From: Rhizophlyctis rosea | Taxonomy: Eukaryota; Chytridiomycota; Chytridiomycetes; Rhizophlyctidales; Rhizophlyctidaceae | Direction: 5' to 3' | Length of the DNA stretch: 64,000 nt | Assembly (NCBI GenBank): GCA_027596075.1 | Contig: JADGJC010000082.1 | Coordinates: 79,494-143,493, forward strand | In this document: in pieces, positions 37,101-52,403 of the stretch | How the letters are laid out: each line of letters starts with the position of its first letter | Numbering within the stretch: position 1 is the first letter of the stretch | Translations under genes and position numbers: made by a program | Notes under the pieces: generated by a model | Told to the model about the DNA's origin: nothing | The model's input: only the letters and a program-made list of their open reading frames with translations | Database searches by the model: none

Positions 37101-39819
37101 GCCTTGTAGAAACCTTCGACGCGACCATACCAGATCCGCGATTTCCATTTGTAGGTAACGTCGCTAGCGTCGGGTTCGAATGCAACGTCATCGCCTCGAC
37201 GGATCTTTTGGTATTTCCCATGGTCACGAATGATCACCTGAAAGGTTCACATCTTAGCAAATCGTCTCTTTCCGCCCAGCGTATCAACATATTCAGCATT
37301 TACCTCATCACAAACATCATACTTTTGTGTAGATTCCACTTTCTTGCAGAGGACAAAGTCCCGGTGCTTCCCGGGACGAGGGATGTACCCTTCGATATCT
37401 TTGCGTTTCCGGCGGTGAGCGTTGAACGAGAAGCCATTTGGATCCGCGCTCGTCCCCACAATCTCGAAACGGAAGCCTGCGTAGGTATTCTTCACATCGT
37501 ACGCCTTGGCGACGTCTCTATGGACGACCAATGCAGGAAAGTCGGACGGGTCTTTGTACTGAAATGAGTTGAAAGTAGTATCAACCAAACGATCAGCAAG
37601 ATGCCTTGAGAAGCTGGCAGTGAAATGATTTCAAGCGGTACCTTGGGCTTCTTCAGCTTTTGTGGGCCTTCCAGTCTGCGAACCAGGTGGTGCAATATGG
37701 CACGGTCTACTTGAGAAAGCAGACCCGATCGCCAAGCAAGACGCTGCATAGCATACAATGATTTGATGCGTCATTTAGGAGTAATGATTCGATGATAACT
37801 ACACAACCGCAGAAACGGACCTGTTTCACCATACACTGTAACATCTCCCGTTCGGCCGACAGGAAAGTTGGCACCACTAAACATTGGGTCTCAGTGGGGA
37901 GAATGAATCAAATACGGATCATGGTTCTCTGCTCACGCTGTGTGGTCAAACCCAAGTCTTCCATCACCAGATCCCAGTCGCGGCCAATCTCCGCTGCGCG
38001 CAATTTTGCGAATTGTCGAAACGCCTGCGGATTGACGTTTTTGACTGGATTTTCAGGGTTGTGCCGATTGTTCAGAATCAAATATCCGCTAGTGCATCAA
38101 CATGAAGATTCAGCGCATGAGTTCGAGGGAAAGATCGGGAGTAATTGAGCAGATTGCGAGACCTACATTGCGTAATCCAAAACTGTCAATTTGGCAAGAT
38201 CATGCTTTCCTCTTGCGGCACGGTACTTCTCAGAGGGCTTGCGGAGGATAGCCCAGACCGGCTGCTGTCACATAGGGTTCTGCGATCAATGGGAATGTTT
38301 CAAACACTGAACCGAAAGAACCTGCCTCTTTCATCGGCAACTTCGCACAGATCAGCGATCCCTGCCGCGATTCCAAATAGAACCATTCCATACCAATCAT
38401 CTGCATAAATATCGTTGAGATACTTATACAAACCCATTTTACGCGATGACCATACCCGGTAGCGAATGCCATTTTTGAGAAGTCCTGTGATGCGAAACCG
38501 TTCGACGGCGTTCCTTCCACCCTTCCAAGTGCGGAACGGTTGAAGCGAGTAGTACGAAGTCGGATCGTGAAGATTCACAATTTCGTAATCATTTACTACG
38601 AATGAATGGAGTGAAGAGCCGCATATGGTGTAGTCGCTGGCCAGTTTCTGCGCAGGGCGATGAGACTTGTTGTCCATCAAGACGAAGATCCGCATCTCAT
38701 ACCCCAATTGTTTTGTCGCCGAGTTCCGGAAGCTCCATCGACTCTCGCTGGAGAAGCTTGTTTGAATTGCGCCCATATCAGCGTTTAATCTACCCTCTTA
38801 CCTCCGGTGCGTATTCTGGATACCTCTGTATGATCCGTTAGGCCTCGTGCTTTCTAATCACCAACTAACCTACGACACTTACGCGCTCAGACCCATGAGT
38901 ATTTTTGCGCTTGCGACCGCTGGTCCGCTCTTCATCTTCCTCGTCCGAGCGGATGTCTCCGCGAATGGCTCCCAGCTGAAGCTGCTCTTGCGCGCGCTCC
39001 GCCAATGCTCTTGTTTTCTACATAGCAGTAGTGGTCAACTTGCTACTATATTACGTCATTGGGTGACGCTCATGGAGCGACCCTACATCGAATGTGCCAT
39101 CCGGGTTGTAATCAGCATAGTTATCGTACGCGTCTTCGATGTCCGATTCGGCCAACCAGTAGTCATCGCTGTCAGCTACTTCTGAGCTCTCTGTCTCGCT
39201 CGAAGCAGTGTCGTCATCGTCCTCGTCGTCATCATCATCATCATCGTCATCATCATCAATAGAGGACAATAAGGAGGTAGGTTGATCGCTGTCACTGTCG
39301 GAGATTTGGATGGGAGATGGACTGCCCATCCTCCAGTTTCAGCTACCTTGAGCAACAGCTGGGAACACTTGATGAGAAGCATGATGCTGCCTACCTCCTT
39401 TTCGCAGCGTTCTCCCTCCTCCAAGAGTCATCCTCCGTCCCTTCCTCCGAGTCGGACGTGTCGGTTGGACCTTCTTCAGTCGGCCTGTTGCGGCTGAGAT
39501 TCTGTCTGGTGTACGACCTTGCCGAAGGACGCCACGAGGAGTCTACCATAACGCAATCGCTGTCGCTAGTGGTGGTAACAGTTCGCATCTGGCGCCGGGA
39601 GTTGACGAACACGTGGTCCGTGTCGCTCGTCGTGGTGAGCGATGTGTTCGAGCTGATACCGTTTGGTATGTGTAAACAATCTGTTTTGTGTGCTATCCAT
39701 GCTGTCGCATCAACTCACGCCTTCTTGACCAGCCTCCTCCTCTTGTGATTGACAACTTCGTCCACCTCATCCGTCATGTCGATATGCTCCTTTGCAATCA
39801 ATGATGGTTTCTTCCCCAT
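34167..39819 (-). CDS. DNMT1-type DNA (cytosine-5)-methyltransferase with RFTS-like and BAH regions
   Basis: It starts at the ATG at 39819 (MGKKPSLIAKEHIDMTDE) and ends KAKRRKEKADVIVVD at 34167, with more than a dozen exons. The N-terminus has an acidic tract with 11 Asp. An RFTS-like region follows (YSLQPFRTWKGG, WAILRKPSEKY), then a BAH-type region (GDDVAFEPD, WYGRVEGFYKANGDLRF) and a second one (LKGNAFISLRSYLKI). Catalytic motifs: I, SAFAGAGIVASSF; II, SIMECDEDAL (after a 59-nt intron at about 35891-35949); IV, LLVCPDCQGFSLANR; VI, FLLENV; VIII, QTRNRVFIRGA; X, SQLQQIANAVPMTFGEAFACEF. Exon phases agree through motifs I-VI, so it appears intact. Motif IV has Asp where Pro normally precedes the catalytic Cys. 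It is predicted to be a maintenance-type or derived methyltransferase. Confidence 0.9.
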
Positions 39820-40486
39820 CTTTGTCACAGAATAACCAATTTACTGAACAGAAAGCTACGGAGATGTTTGCTGCAAACCAGGGAACATGAGAAGACCCTC
39901 CTACAACTACCCTAAAGGAAAATAGAAGGAGAGCCTGCTCATTCTTCCCGCCAACATCTCAAGTCATAGGGTGGATCAGGAACCGGTGGCGCGTATGCAA
40001 TTTTGTGAGACAAAATACTTCCCACGCTTTCCCCCCTTGACATAGTTGACATCGATTTGTTGAATGAGAATGCGTCTTTTGAATTGTTTTCTGCGCAATG
40101 TGATGAGATATGACCCGCGCCATTACAGGCTGGGTATTAGTCCAGGGAAGTATACGGGCGGGTCCCACCAAATATTATCATGGTAAAATATCTATGTAAA
40201 TGTATGGACCAGCTTTTTACCAAGGTTGACAAGTTTGACGACCCTCGCGATTTCCTCGCTCGCTCAGCCACTCAATTTCATCCCGCCTCCGTGCCTCCGA
40301 TAATCGGGGTCCAGAATGGGTGTCCAACTGAAACATTTGAATCAGGTGATGAAATGAGGAGAAGGGATCTCCAGACTCTCCCCGCACATGTGATGATACG
40401 CCACATCTGTCAACCTCCTGCGCTCACACCGCCCCACTCAAAAAGGCCTCTTTTCGACAACGTCATTCCAAGTCCCACACCCGTCA
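39820..40486. promoter_or_regulatory. Divergent interval between the methyltransferase and MARCH genes
   Basis: A 667-bp head-to-head spacer. A + strand ORF at 40180-40503 (107 codons) overlaps the next gene's start and shows no domain. It is probably leader sequence with an upstream ORF. Confidence 0.4.
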
Positions 40487-42135
40487 ATGTCCCATGTCAA
40501 TGAACAAGTTCCAAAAAGCAACAACATATTTAAAAATAGGACGGGCTTGTCCCAGGGAAGCACCATGTCTCATACCGGTTGTTCTAACAATAAAGCACCC
40601 TTATCAGTCATGGATTCAGCAAGCTCAGTGCACATGGAACCCTCCGCGCATACCACCTCCTCCCTTCCCGCACCCGCAACCGCACCTTCTCCTTCTCCTG
40701 CAGCAGAGTCCACTCCCAGCTCGTCAAACACCGTCGTGGACAAAGCTACCGTTGACACCCTCCTCCACCACTTTTCCTCCGAACCCGAGGGGGAACCGTC
40801 AGATGAGGTGACTCTCACAAGGAGTCAACTGACCGGCATGCTCCAAACAATTCTCGCACGTCAAAGCGTTGTTACGGAACCAGAGGCTGAGCAAACGTGT
40901 GCGGAACAAGGAGATAGTGACACGGCGTATTTGTCGGACGTCAGTGAGAGGAGGAGTAGGCAGTCGAGCTTCAGCAGGTTACGCTCGTCAGTGCGAAGTT
41001 CAACACCTGACGAAGGGTGGTTATCAGATGGGTCGAGTCGGTGTTCATGTGTACATCACGGCTATCGCCGTCGGCGGGGAACACGTTCTCGCTCCAGGTC
41101 GTCCAGTTGCAGCTCGCCTCGTTCTTCCAGAGGGCGGCGACCCTCGGCTCTCGTCCCGTCATTATTGCCTCTGACTCCTATCACCCGCACCTCCACACCC
41201 TCACTCCCCGACACCACCAACGCTCCTCGCGCACCAATATGCCGTATCTGTTTATCCTCGGAAAACGCAGCAACTCTACTGTCTCCTTGTTCATGCTCAG
41301 GGTCTTCCCAGTACATCCACAGAGATTGCCTGGACCAATGGCGAAAAATGTCGACGAATCCCTTGAGCAAGCTGCAGTGCGATGTGTGCAAGGATTACTA
41401 TCGTTTCCGCAGGAAGCGTGGATGGATTGAGGGATGGGTCACGCTTTGTAAGTAGAAGTAGCCTGGTCAACTCAGTCTGTTTCAAGAAATGTCAGATCAC
41501 GTAAGGCTCAACATTGCGTTCATCAATATACAGCATCGGCGCAAGTAATTTGCTACATGGGCTACGTTCAATACTATCTGGCCGTCACATATGTCCTCGC
41601 CTACTTCCTCCGCATTCTCTTCTCCATGCTCAACCTCTCAAACGCAATCCTTCCTACCTCACTCCCCCATTATGCTGCACAACTCCTACCAACACCCCGA
41701 TATACACCTTTTAGCGCAGCAAACCCTTTCGCAACATTCTCATTGAACGCCGACCCCTATCTAACATCACCAGCCTCGCCATCACCCACAACCTTCATCT
41801 CCATCATGCGCTCCATCATTCCGACAATCATACGCGACCTCCCGCACTACCGCGTCAAATCCCTTGAAGCCGTTCCCGGCCTGGTCCTTCTCGGCGCATT
41901 CCATAACTTGCGGTACCCGACGCTGCTGTATGCGCTGCATGTAGGCGGCATCCTCTTCCATAGTCAAAGTCCGATGAGTACAATGTCTGCCTTGGTGGAT
42001 ATTATGTGTATCGCGATGATGGCTTGGGGTGTGACGGAGTTGATAGTGAGAACGAGGGGAAAGGTGAGGACCATGGCGCCGAAGCTGATGGTTCTTTTGG
42101 TTGATGTTAATGATGAGGATGCGGTCATTGGTTGA
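40487..42135 (+). CDS. MARCH-type (RING-CH) membrane E3 ubiquitin ligase
   Basis: The first exon is open to the donor at 41449 (ACGCTTT|GTAAGT). A phase-1 intron to about 41534 joins it to the last exon, which stops at 42135. The N-terminal 230 residues are Ser/Pro-rich and disordered. The RING-CH domain reads CRICLSSENAATLLSPCSCSGSS, then YIHRDCLDQWRKMS, then LQCDVCKDYYRF, with C4HC3 ligand order. The second exon has hydrophobic segments (YVQYYLAVTYVLAYFLRILF, then VPGLVLLGAFHNL and TMSALVDIMCIAMMAWGVTELIV) consistent with at least two membrane helices. Such ligases ubiquitinate membrane proteins in endosomal and ER compartments. The start may instead be at 40565 or 40610, both in frame. Confidence 0.85.
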
Positions 42136-42368
42136 TGCACTCGGTGGGAAGCTATGCAGTTTTTTGTTGATTTGCGAGGAGTTTAGTGCATACCATACAT
42201 GGAAAGGATTCGCTAGAAGTGCAGCGGCTGTTTATGTTTTTGTACAAGTTTCGTATTGTGTATCATCATACGTAGTTTAATAGTGTACATTCACCATCCA
42301 CCAATATCTGTGCGCAACGTTCGATTCAATGGTGGAAACTATTACGTATATAGTTTTGGATATGATAA
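42136..42368. other. 3' flank of the MARCH gene
   Basis: AT-rich sequence, and no feature was recognised. Confidence 0.4.
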
Positions 42369-42439
42369 GCCCCCCGGCTGGATTTGAACCAGCGCCTACT
42401 GTCCCCACCAACCGGTGGATCCAGTGCTCTACGGGGGGC
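42369..42439 (-). tRNA. tRNA-like element, D-arm apparently missing
   Basis: On the minus strand, the ends GCCCCCCG and CGGGGGGC form an 8-bp acceptor-like stem. Next to it is a perfect T-arm (GCTGG TTCAAAT CCAGC) with the B-box-type GTTCAAATC. The 38 bases between acceptor and T-arm are too few or too irregular for normal D and anticodon arms: ACTG can pair with CAGT around a 20-nt loop, or ACTGG with CCGGT around ATCCA. No downstream run of T was seen. It may be a tRNA pseudogene, a tRNA with an intron and shortened D-arm, or a tRNA-derived repeat end. I do not assign an anticodon. Confidence 0.35.
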
Positions 42440-43440
42440 GAAGTGTTTGACCCCCTATGAGCGCAATCCTGGCACCCTCTACCCCACTCCATATCCCAGG
42501 CCACTGCCGTCCCCTTTCTCACGAAGATGAGGGGAGCTGATGGCACACCACCCGACCAACCAATCGAGTGATGCTTGTGGCGGGGATACTTCATAGGGCG
42601 ACGTTGGGCAGAGACCAATCCCCTCGGGAACCACCGAATCCGCCTGGATCGGGATGTGCGCTCGGAGCCTCGAAAATCTGTCTATTCGACTCGACTGGTG
42701 GGAGTAACTGACACAAGAGACATTCCGCAGAATTGCAGCACACCCTTACTCTCGAAGGAGATGAGGGAATGCGCATACCTGTGAAGCTCCATCTGAATAA
42801 TGACTATTCGTGCACCGGCTTCACCTAGGCACGGCAATGTGAGTTACTACTGCCCAGACCAGAGCGGATCGATGGCCTTTCCTAATATTGACATGGCGAG
42901 TGTCGTGGGGAAGATTATTATCCGGAACTCTCGGTTCATCACATCGGCCCTATGTTGCTCCATTGTATCCCGAGCACTAAACATAGGCTCTCACAAGATA
43001 CGGCATGCCGGCACCCCAGTGCGTCACCGATGCACAGTACAGCCAAATTGACGAACGCGAGCAAGGAGAGTGAGAAGCAATGGAAGAAATCGGCTGATGG
43101 ATGGATGGATGGGTGGAACTGAAAGAAGACGAGGCTATGCCTAACGATGACGCAGGGTGGGTAATGATGGAGATAAGAATGGTGGAGGAGAAAGAAGAGC
43201 GAGGTCCTGGCTGGCCGCTCGCCCTTAAACGCCCCTTTTGAGTGGCACAGCTAGTGGCGGACGCCACTCTTCAAGCCTCAAGCCACATAAACTGCGCAAC
43301 ATGTGGCTCGTCCCCTCCACACCTCTTCCATCACTGCTAAACCCCATCTCGACCTTGAAAGACTTTCAAAGATAGCCTACCGTACATCCATATATAATAT
43401 ATCTCAAGTGTAGACCACTCCCTCTGTGTGGATAGCGTCA
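42440..43440. other. Intergenic upstream of PRP2
   Basis: No gene was seen. A short GGATGGATGGATGGGTGG-like tetranucleotide run lies near 43100. A TATATAAT element at 43391-43398 (+) lies 43-50 bp before the PRP2 start codon and may be its TATA box. Confidence 0.4.
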
Positions 43441-47162
<3,722 letters not shown>

Positions 47163-48121
47163 TTGTACTGTTTGTGGGGGCTGGATGAGGGAATGTGGGA
47201 TGCATATATTCTACAATTTGTATAAAAGGGAGGAACGTTGCATGCATGATTTGGGGTTGGGTCTGCTATACCTTGTACATATGAATAGGTAGTTTGCTTT
47301 GCTTTGCTGTTTTGAAATCATGTGGACCGTTTGAGGTTCCGTTTTTGGTGAAAGTTGTGCCAATCATTGTCTATGCATTCTCGACTGAAATTGAAATGGC
47401 ACTTTAGTAGGACAATGCGGAGCGCGTATGCCATTGACCCCTCATACGCATCATGCTACCCAACGAGGCATCACCGAACTCCATCATCGCCATCCGTTTG
47501 CAAGAGGTGTGCGGCGCAGGTGTGGGAAGCAAGTCAATCTATCAGGGCAGTTGGCAGAGGGGGCTTGTGTTCCATCACGTGAGTCAGGTCGACCAGTGGA
47601 AACCACGATCACGATATCATGAGCACACCAACAATGCACCCTCGTTGCACTCAGGAGTGGACGTCCGCCTTCGTTGACAAGACTAATCAGCGTTGAGCGG
47701 TCAACATACTATAGGGTATGAAAAAAGTCTCTTCAGGCAAGTATATTCACAACCCAGATCGATAACAGAATATCCTGTAAGCAGTGCTCCCCTCTGCCTC
47801 TGATTCCTGACTTGGGACAGGCATATGCTGAGATGCAGCACATGGTGGCATTAGAGCAAACCTCATGTGGACCGAAGCCCAAAATTCTGGGGTTGCTATA
47901 GGCCGCCAGCCGAGCGATGCTTATCTCACCAACAGCAGCCCAACAGGGAACCTCTACCCGAACCGAAGTGCAGGTCCTAGAGTCTTTACCCGTTGAGAGC
48001 CCCAAAGACTTACTCCTTCGGAAAGTCAGCGCCGTCAGCAACGAGGGAAGGGTACCGAGCTAGCCAGAACATGAAGCGCTGAAGGAGACGGAAGTTGGGA
48101 AGGGAGAAGGTGGACCATCCA

Positions 48122-48128
48122 TTTTATA
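48122..48128 (-). promoter_or_regulatory. TATA box, minus strand
   Basis: TATAAAA on the minus strand, about 51 bp before an ATG at 48071. The transcript it would serve is not identified. Confidence 0.35.
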
Positions 48129-48368
48129 GACCCGCAGACCCGCACCGGCAGTTGAGGTGGGCAGGGTCACCAGCACGTGGGTGAGTCATGCCCAGTCACA
48201 TATCTGGCCATGATAAGCAAGCCTATTTTGGCGGTGCTCTGGCGCAGGCAGGTGCCCCATTGAAATCGTTGAAAATCAATCCCCTTTGGGCCAAATTGGG
48301 GGGCCTCATGTTGTGTGTCCCCCGCCACTGGGTGTCTTCTCAGTGCTCTCAAACCCGCATCTGGCCCA

Positions 48369-48376
48369 TATATAAG
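48369..48376 (+). promoter_or_regulatory. TATA box of the C2H2 gene
   Basis: TATATAAG, 349 bp upstream of the start codon at 48725. A pyrimidine-rich leader follows. Confidence 0.45.
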
Positions 48377-48724
48377 AGCGAAGCAGGCCAAGCCCCCAGC
48401 CTCCTCTCAACACCGCCGTCACTCTCCAACTCCAGTCTCTGCCCCCAATAGTGGTTGCTCAATCTGAAAGTTGGTATACTCACTAACAGCCAACAGAAGG
48501 CAAGTATCCTGCTGGGGTGTCCACTGTCATAGTGCGACGTGTACTGCTGCTTTAGAATGGGCATTGGAAGAGTGCGGAAGTGCAAAGACACGTCCATTGA
48601 CTTCGCTCTCTCCCTCGGGCCGACGCGTCCGACTGTTCTTCATAGGTGTTTAACCCATATGTCAACAATTCAGAAAATTCATACTTTGAAGCTCAAGCAA
48701 ACAAAATCACGACCCGTCGTTACC

Positions 48725-50708
48725 ATGTCAGAAGCGGAAGCTTCGGGGTCGGGTGCTACCACGCCGCCAACTCACGAACCGGAAGAAGCAAAAGTTCTTG
48801 ACACAGACGAAACTCACGAAAAAGGTGACAAGGGCAAAGCACCCGAGGCCTCCCCCACGTCCACTGTCCCTCCCAATGCGCACTCGCCGGAAGAGGCTGC
48901 GAAGTGAGTGTTCCTGCCTTCATGCCCTATACATGCTTTCCATACTCATATATTTTTTTGACAGATTGGTAAGGCCATCAACCTTGTTTGTATCAATCGA
49001 GTTATGGTTGAATTTCTGCTTTATTCTTAGTTCCTTCAGCAGTACCCCGCCGCTCGCAATCTCTTCATGCTTTCAAATGGTAATGATTACCTGAGCATCA
49101 GTTGTTTACGTGCGGACTAACCATACCTCGTTACAGCTGCCACAAACGGTGCCAAGCCAATGGAAGTGAATGGCAACTCTGCTATTCCCGTGAGTTCCGC
49201 TGTTGCCGGAATGCCTGCTCTTCCTGGACTTCCTGCTTTCGCTGGAATTCCCGCCAACCTGCAAGCAGCATACATGGGGTAAGCGCAATGCCGGCTTATC
49301 GGCAAGATTCCACTTGCGGAGACTGACTGATGGACATTCATCGTTCAGCCTGGATCCGATCACGGTGGGAGCAATGGCAAGAGCGCAGTTGATGACGGCG
49401 TGGCCGGTAGGTTGATGGATTCGCATCTCTCAATTGTCCGCTGTTACTGAGTTGATTTGTTGATGCATCGGTACCGTATCCAGCATCTGAGTTACCCAGT
49501 CCCGGCAAACCTCCTTCAGGAAGCTGCTGCGTTGGCCGCAGCGTCCGCCAGGCAATCTCAAGACGGGAATGACCATCCCTCAGAAAGTGATGGGGAACCA
49601 GGTTCACCACATGGCAGTATGGACAAAGATGGTAAAGATTCTCTATCTTTGCAGCGTCGATTTTTTCGGACGTTGACTCACAGAGAGATGGCATTCATTA
49701 CAGGCAAATTCCAATGCGAGTTGTGCGACAGGAGTTTCTCCAGGTAGATGATCAATGGGCTTCGCAGCTTTATTCCTTTCCATTCCTCACACTTTTGAAC
49801 AGGATGTACAACCTCAAATCTCATGTCCGCACGCATCAAAACCACCGACCGTTCATTTGCCCCGCCGAGCAATGTGGGCTGCGCTTCACAAGGTACATGA
49901 TAGTTGATCATGTTGATCTTTGTGACGGAAATGGATCAGTTAATCACTATTTGTACTGCACCTGCAGGAACCATGATCTCAACCGTCACATGAAAACTCA
50001 CTCCAAAGACAAACCCCACATCTGTCATTCATGCGGGAGAAAGTTCGCTCGGTAAGATTTTTGAACCGATGATACAGATTGAGCTGGCCGGCTCACATAA
50101 TTCTTTCGGTTGCAACAATCAGTCGAGACGCTCTTCGTCGTCACGAACGCATGGACCCAGAAGGGAAGAAAGTACACTGTGTGATGACAATGCACGGAGG
50201 ATCACCCTTGGCGAACGCCTTGAGCGCTGTCGACGCCGCTCAACATCAGCAAGCTCTTACGCAAACGCAGCAGGCGTTGCTCCAAAACCTCGAAGCATTG
50301 CATCACGCACAGCAGGCAGCACAGCAAGCGCAGCAACATGCGCAACAGCAAGCTCAGCAAGCAGCGCAACAACACGCGCAACAACACGCGCAACAACACG
50401 CGCAACAACAGCAACAGCACATTCAGCAGTCAGCATCTCAGCACGGCTCCGGCTACAACTCGCCGATCCCGCAGCAGCATGTGGAACATCAGGAACAGCC
50501 GGCTGGGGAGGGCACCGAGCAGCATGCACATGCCGTTCCCGAACAGTCACAGCACCACCACCACCAGCAGCAGCAGCACGTCGAAAACCACGTCCAACAT
50601 CACGTCCAATCGGCTGAAGACAATGCCGGAGAACATGCCCAACAGTATGTTGTTCAAACGATGCCCCATATCCCTCAGGCCGCTGCTGTGGCTCCCAGTC
50701 AGGGATAG
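48725..50708 (+). CDS. C2H2 zinc-finger transcription factor with Gln/His-rich C-terminus
   Basis: It starts at the ATG at 48725 (MSEAEASGSGATTPP). Exon 1 ends at 48903 in phase 2. To reach the next frame a 4-nt exon (48965-48968, ATTG) is needed, then 49031-49079 and 49137-49278. The phases then agree to the end. Three fingers follow, split by introns: FQCELCDRSFSRMYNLKSH, FICPAEQCGLRFTRNHDLNRH, and HICHSCGRKFARRDALRRHERMD. The third lacks the usual second His, with Asp there and a Cys nine residues on. The C-terminal 170 residues are Gln/His/Ala-rich, including a 12-bp AACAACACGCGC repeat (QQHA units), typical of activation domains. It ends at 50708. It is probably a DNA-binding regulator; the target is unknown. 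Confidence 0.85.
50358..50412 (+). repeat. In-frame 12-bp tandem repeat in the C2H2 gene
   Basis: The unit AACAACACGCGC occurs about four times in a row, followed by CAG/CAA codons. It encodes QQHA repeats and is likely to vary in length between strains. Confidence 0.7.
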
Positions 50709-52403
50709 GGATGGAGTTGCGAAAGAAGAGGGGGTGCGGAAACCCGAGATTGGTGTGATCGCTGAAAAAGGAAAGCGGTTGTTTGCGAATGTTTTTGGTC
50801 TTTTGGGATATAGGTTGATTGTAAATAGTATTGCAGTTCGGGCGGGTGCGAAGTCCTTTCGTAATGTATAAACAACAGAGATAGTATCTTTTTTGCTTGC
50901 GGCACAAGATTGAATCGTTGGCGTTGCAACTGGAAGGTATAGGTTGGGTTGGAGGACAGCAGCTTCAATTGTCTATGCTGGTGGAGGTGGTCAAAATCAT
51001 ACCATGGAAGGCCATGCAGAGAAAATGAAACATTCTGTGCGCTTGTTTGGTATAAGCTGCGGCATGAGGGGATCCATTCTGCCACGCCCCTTTCAGCATT
51101 AATATAATTTACAAGTGATTGCCCAGCACACAGGCAGTGCATCTAACCTGGAATAGTTGTCGTCCTTCCGGGCGTCTTTCCATTTGTGGGGGTGAGCACC
51201 TTATGTGCGTTGGGGAGGTTGTTAGCGGGGGAAGCAGAAAGGGACAATGAGACTGTTCGTCTTGTCAAACAAACAGTCTCGTCATCCCGCAAGAAGGAAA
51301 TTATTACTTAACTGTTTGAATAGGGTGATGATGGGGGAGTCCTGCTGGGGCGAGAAGTGTTGTTAGTAAGGTGTTGTGGTCCAGCCGGAAACACAAATCT
51401 CCATATGCAGGCAGCCGCGAAAAAAAAGGTCGGTCAATACCGACCCCCATCCAGGTTTCCAGGCCCTTGAAGGTAAGAGTATAGTGGGGTGTGCTCAAAC
51501 ATGACGCTAATACTGCTTTGCCTTCTCCTCACCACCCAAACAGAAATACGAATTGACACTTATCTTCAAGAGGAGTGTAGTTGTGTGTCCGTGGCCTGCG
51601 TGTGAAGGAGAACGGTGAGTAAAGTATTTGAAGGCGACCGGGCAAGTGAAGAATGTTTTGCAGGCAGCCGCGATACGTCCTCCAAAAAGGAAGGCACTTT
51701 CAGGCGGACCAACATCGTCCCCCTTCGTGGTTTCCACACCAGTCGGGGCAAGAGAGTAATGGGGTGGTCCCAAAAGCTACGCTGATACTATTTGCTCTCT
51801 CCCAAAATACATAACCAAAAGAGCAGAAATTGATACTTATCGGGAGTCTTGAGTTTGACCGGAACGTGGTATCGGAAAGGAGGATGGGTATGTGCCCGAT
51901 GGGACTCCGTCTTGTTGGCCCAGTGGGCAGGAAAAGTTCACTCGGGACTCGAACCCGTTGGGGCATTATGCTGTAAACCAAACAGTCTGGATGGAGTAGG
52001 GCAAGTGGGGCAAGAGAACTGGGGTTGGAAGTCTGGATGTTCGAGTCTTCGAGCTCTTCGAGAGGATCGCGTGTAACAGTGAGGTCCTGCCTGTTATGAT
52101 TGGTTTGAAGCCGGAATGTCGCCATGCTACACCGGCTGCAATGCCAATGCAATGCTGCGCCAGACTCCAGTCGCTGGAATTTCCCAAACAAAAGTTCAAG
52201 TCGCGTTAGATATCTCTCTCCGAGTCTGTTCGCAAAAATAGCCCATGACCCTCAGGCTACTCCAGGGGAATTTCCCACGCTTACCCCTGGTAAACCTCTT
52301 AGGACGCTGCGCTATCTCTCGTGCGTCACCTTCCCCATCATACGCATACATAACACAAGGACGCATACTCTCCACTCGTTTCTTCCGTTCAAGAAGGAGA
52401 ACC
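50709..52403. other. Intergenic with a diverged duplicated block
   Basis: No assigned gene. A hairpin (GAGACTGTT, 14-nt loop, AACAGTCTC) lies at about 51250-51281. Two similar blocks lie at about 51300-51560 and 51570-51840 (listed separately). Confidence 0.45.
51400..51840. repeat. Diverged direct duplication, about 250-270-bp period
   Basis: CAGGCAGCCGCGA occurs at about 51409 and again at about 51662. Each copy is followed in the same order by a GGTTTCCA element, an AGTGGGGTG / AATGGGGTG element, a CTACGCTGATACTAT / TGACGCTAATACTGC element, and GAAATNCGAATTGACACTTATC / GAAATTGATACTTATC. On the minus strand the two copies give related short frames opening TPHYTLTFKGLETWMG and GPPHYSLAPTGVETTKG. 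This is a tandem repeat, either of a small unrecognised gene or of noncoding DNA. Confidence 0.6.

Larger units (their letters stand above)
47163..48724. promoter_or_regulatory. 1.5-kb intergenic stretch with opposed TATA boxes
   Basis: No protein gene is assigned. A minus-strand TATAAAA (48122-48128) is followed by ATG at 48071 with a good donor (GA|GTAAGT) after about 58 nt, hinting at a small minus-strand spliced gene; its later exons were not resolved. A + strand TATATAAG (48369-48376) probably drives the C2H2 gene, with a leader of about 320 nt. A minus frame at 47733-48041 has Cys residues but begins without an ATG. Confidence 0.4.

Noticed and set aside
40180..40503. 107-codon ORF before the MARCH gene
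   Set aside because: Overlaps the MARCH start in another frame and has no recognisable domain. It is more likely leader sequence.
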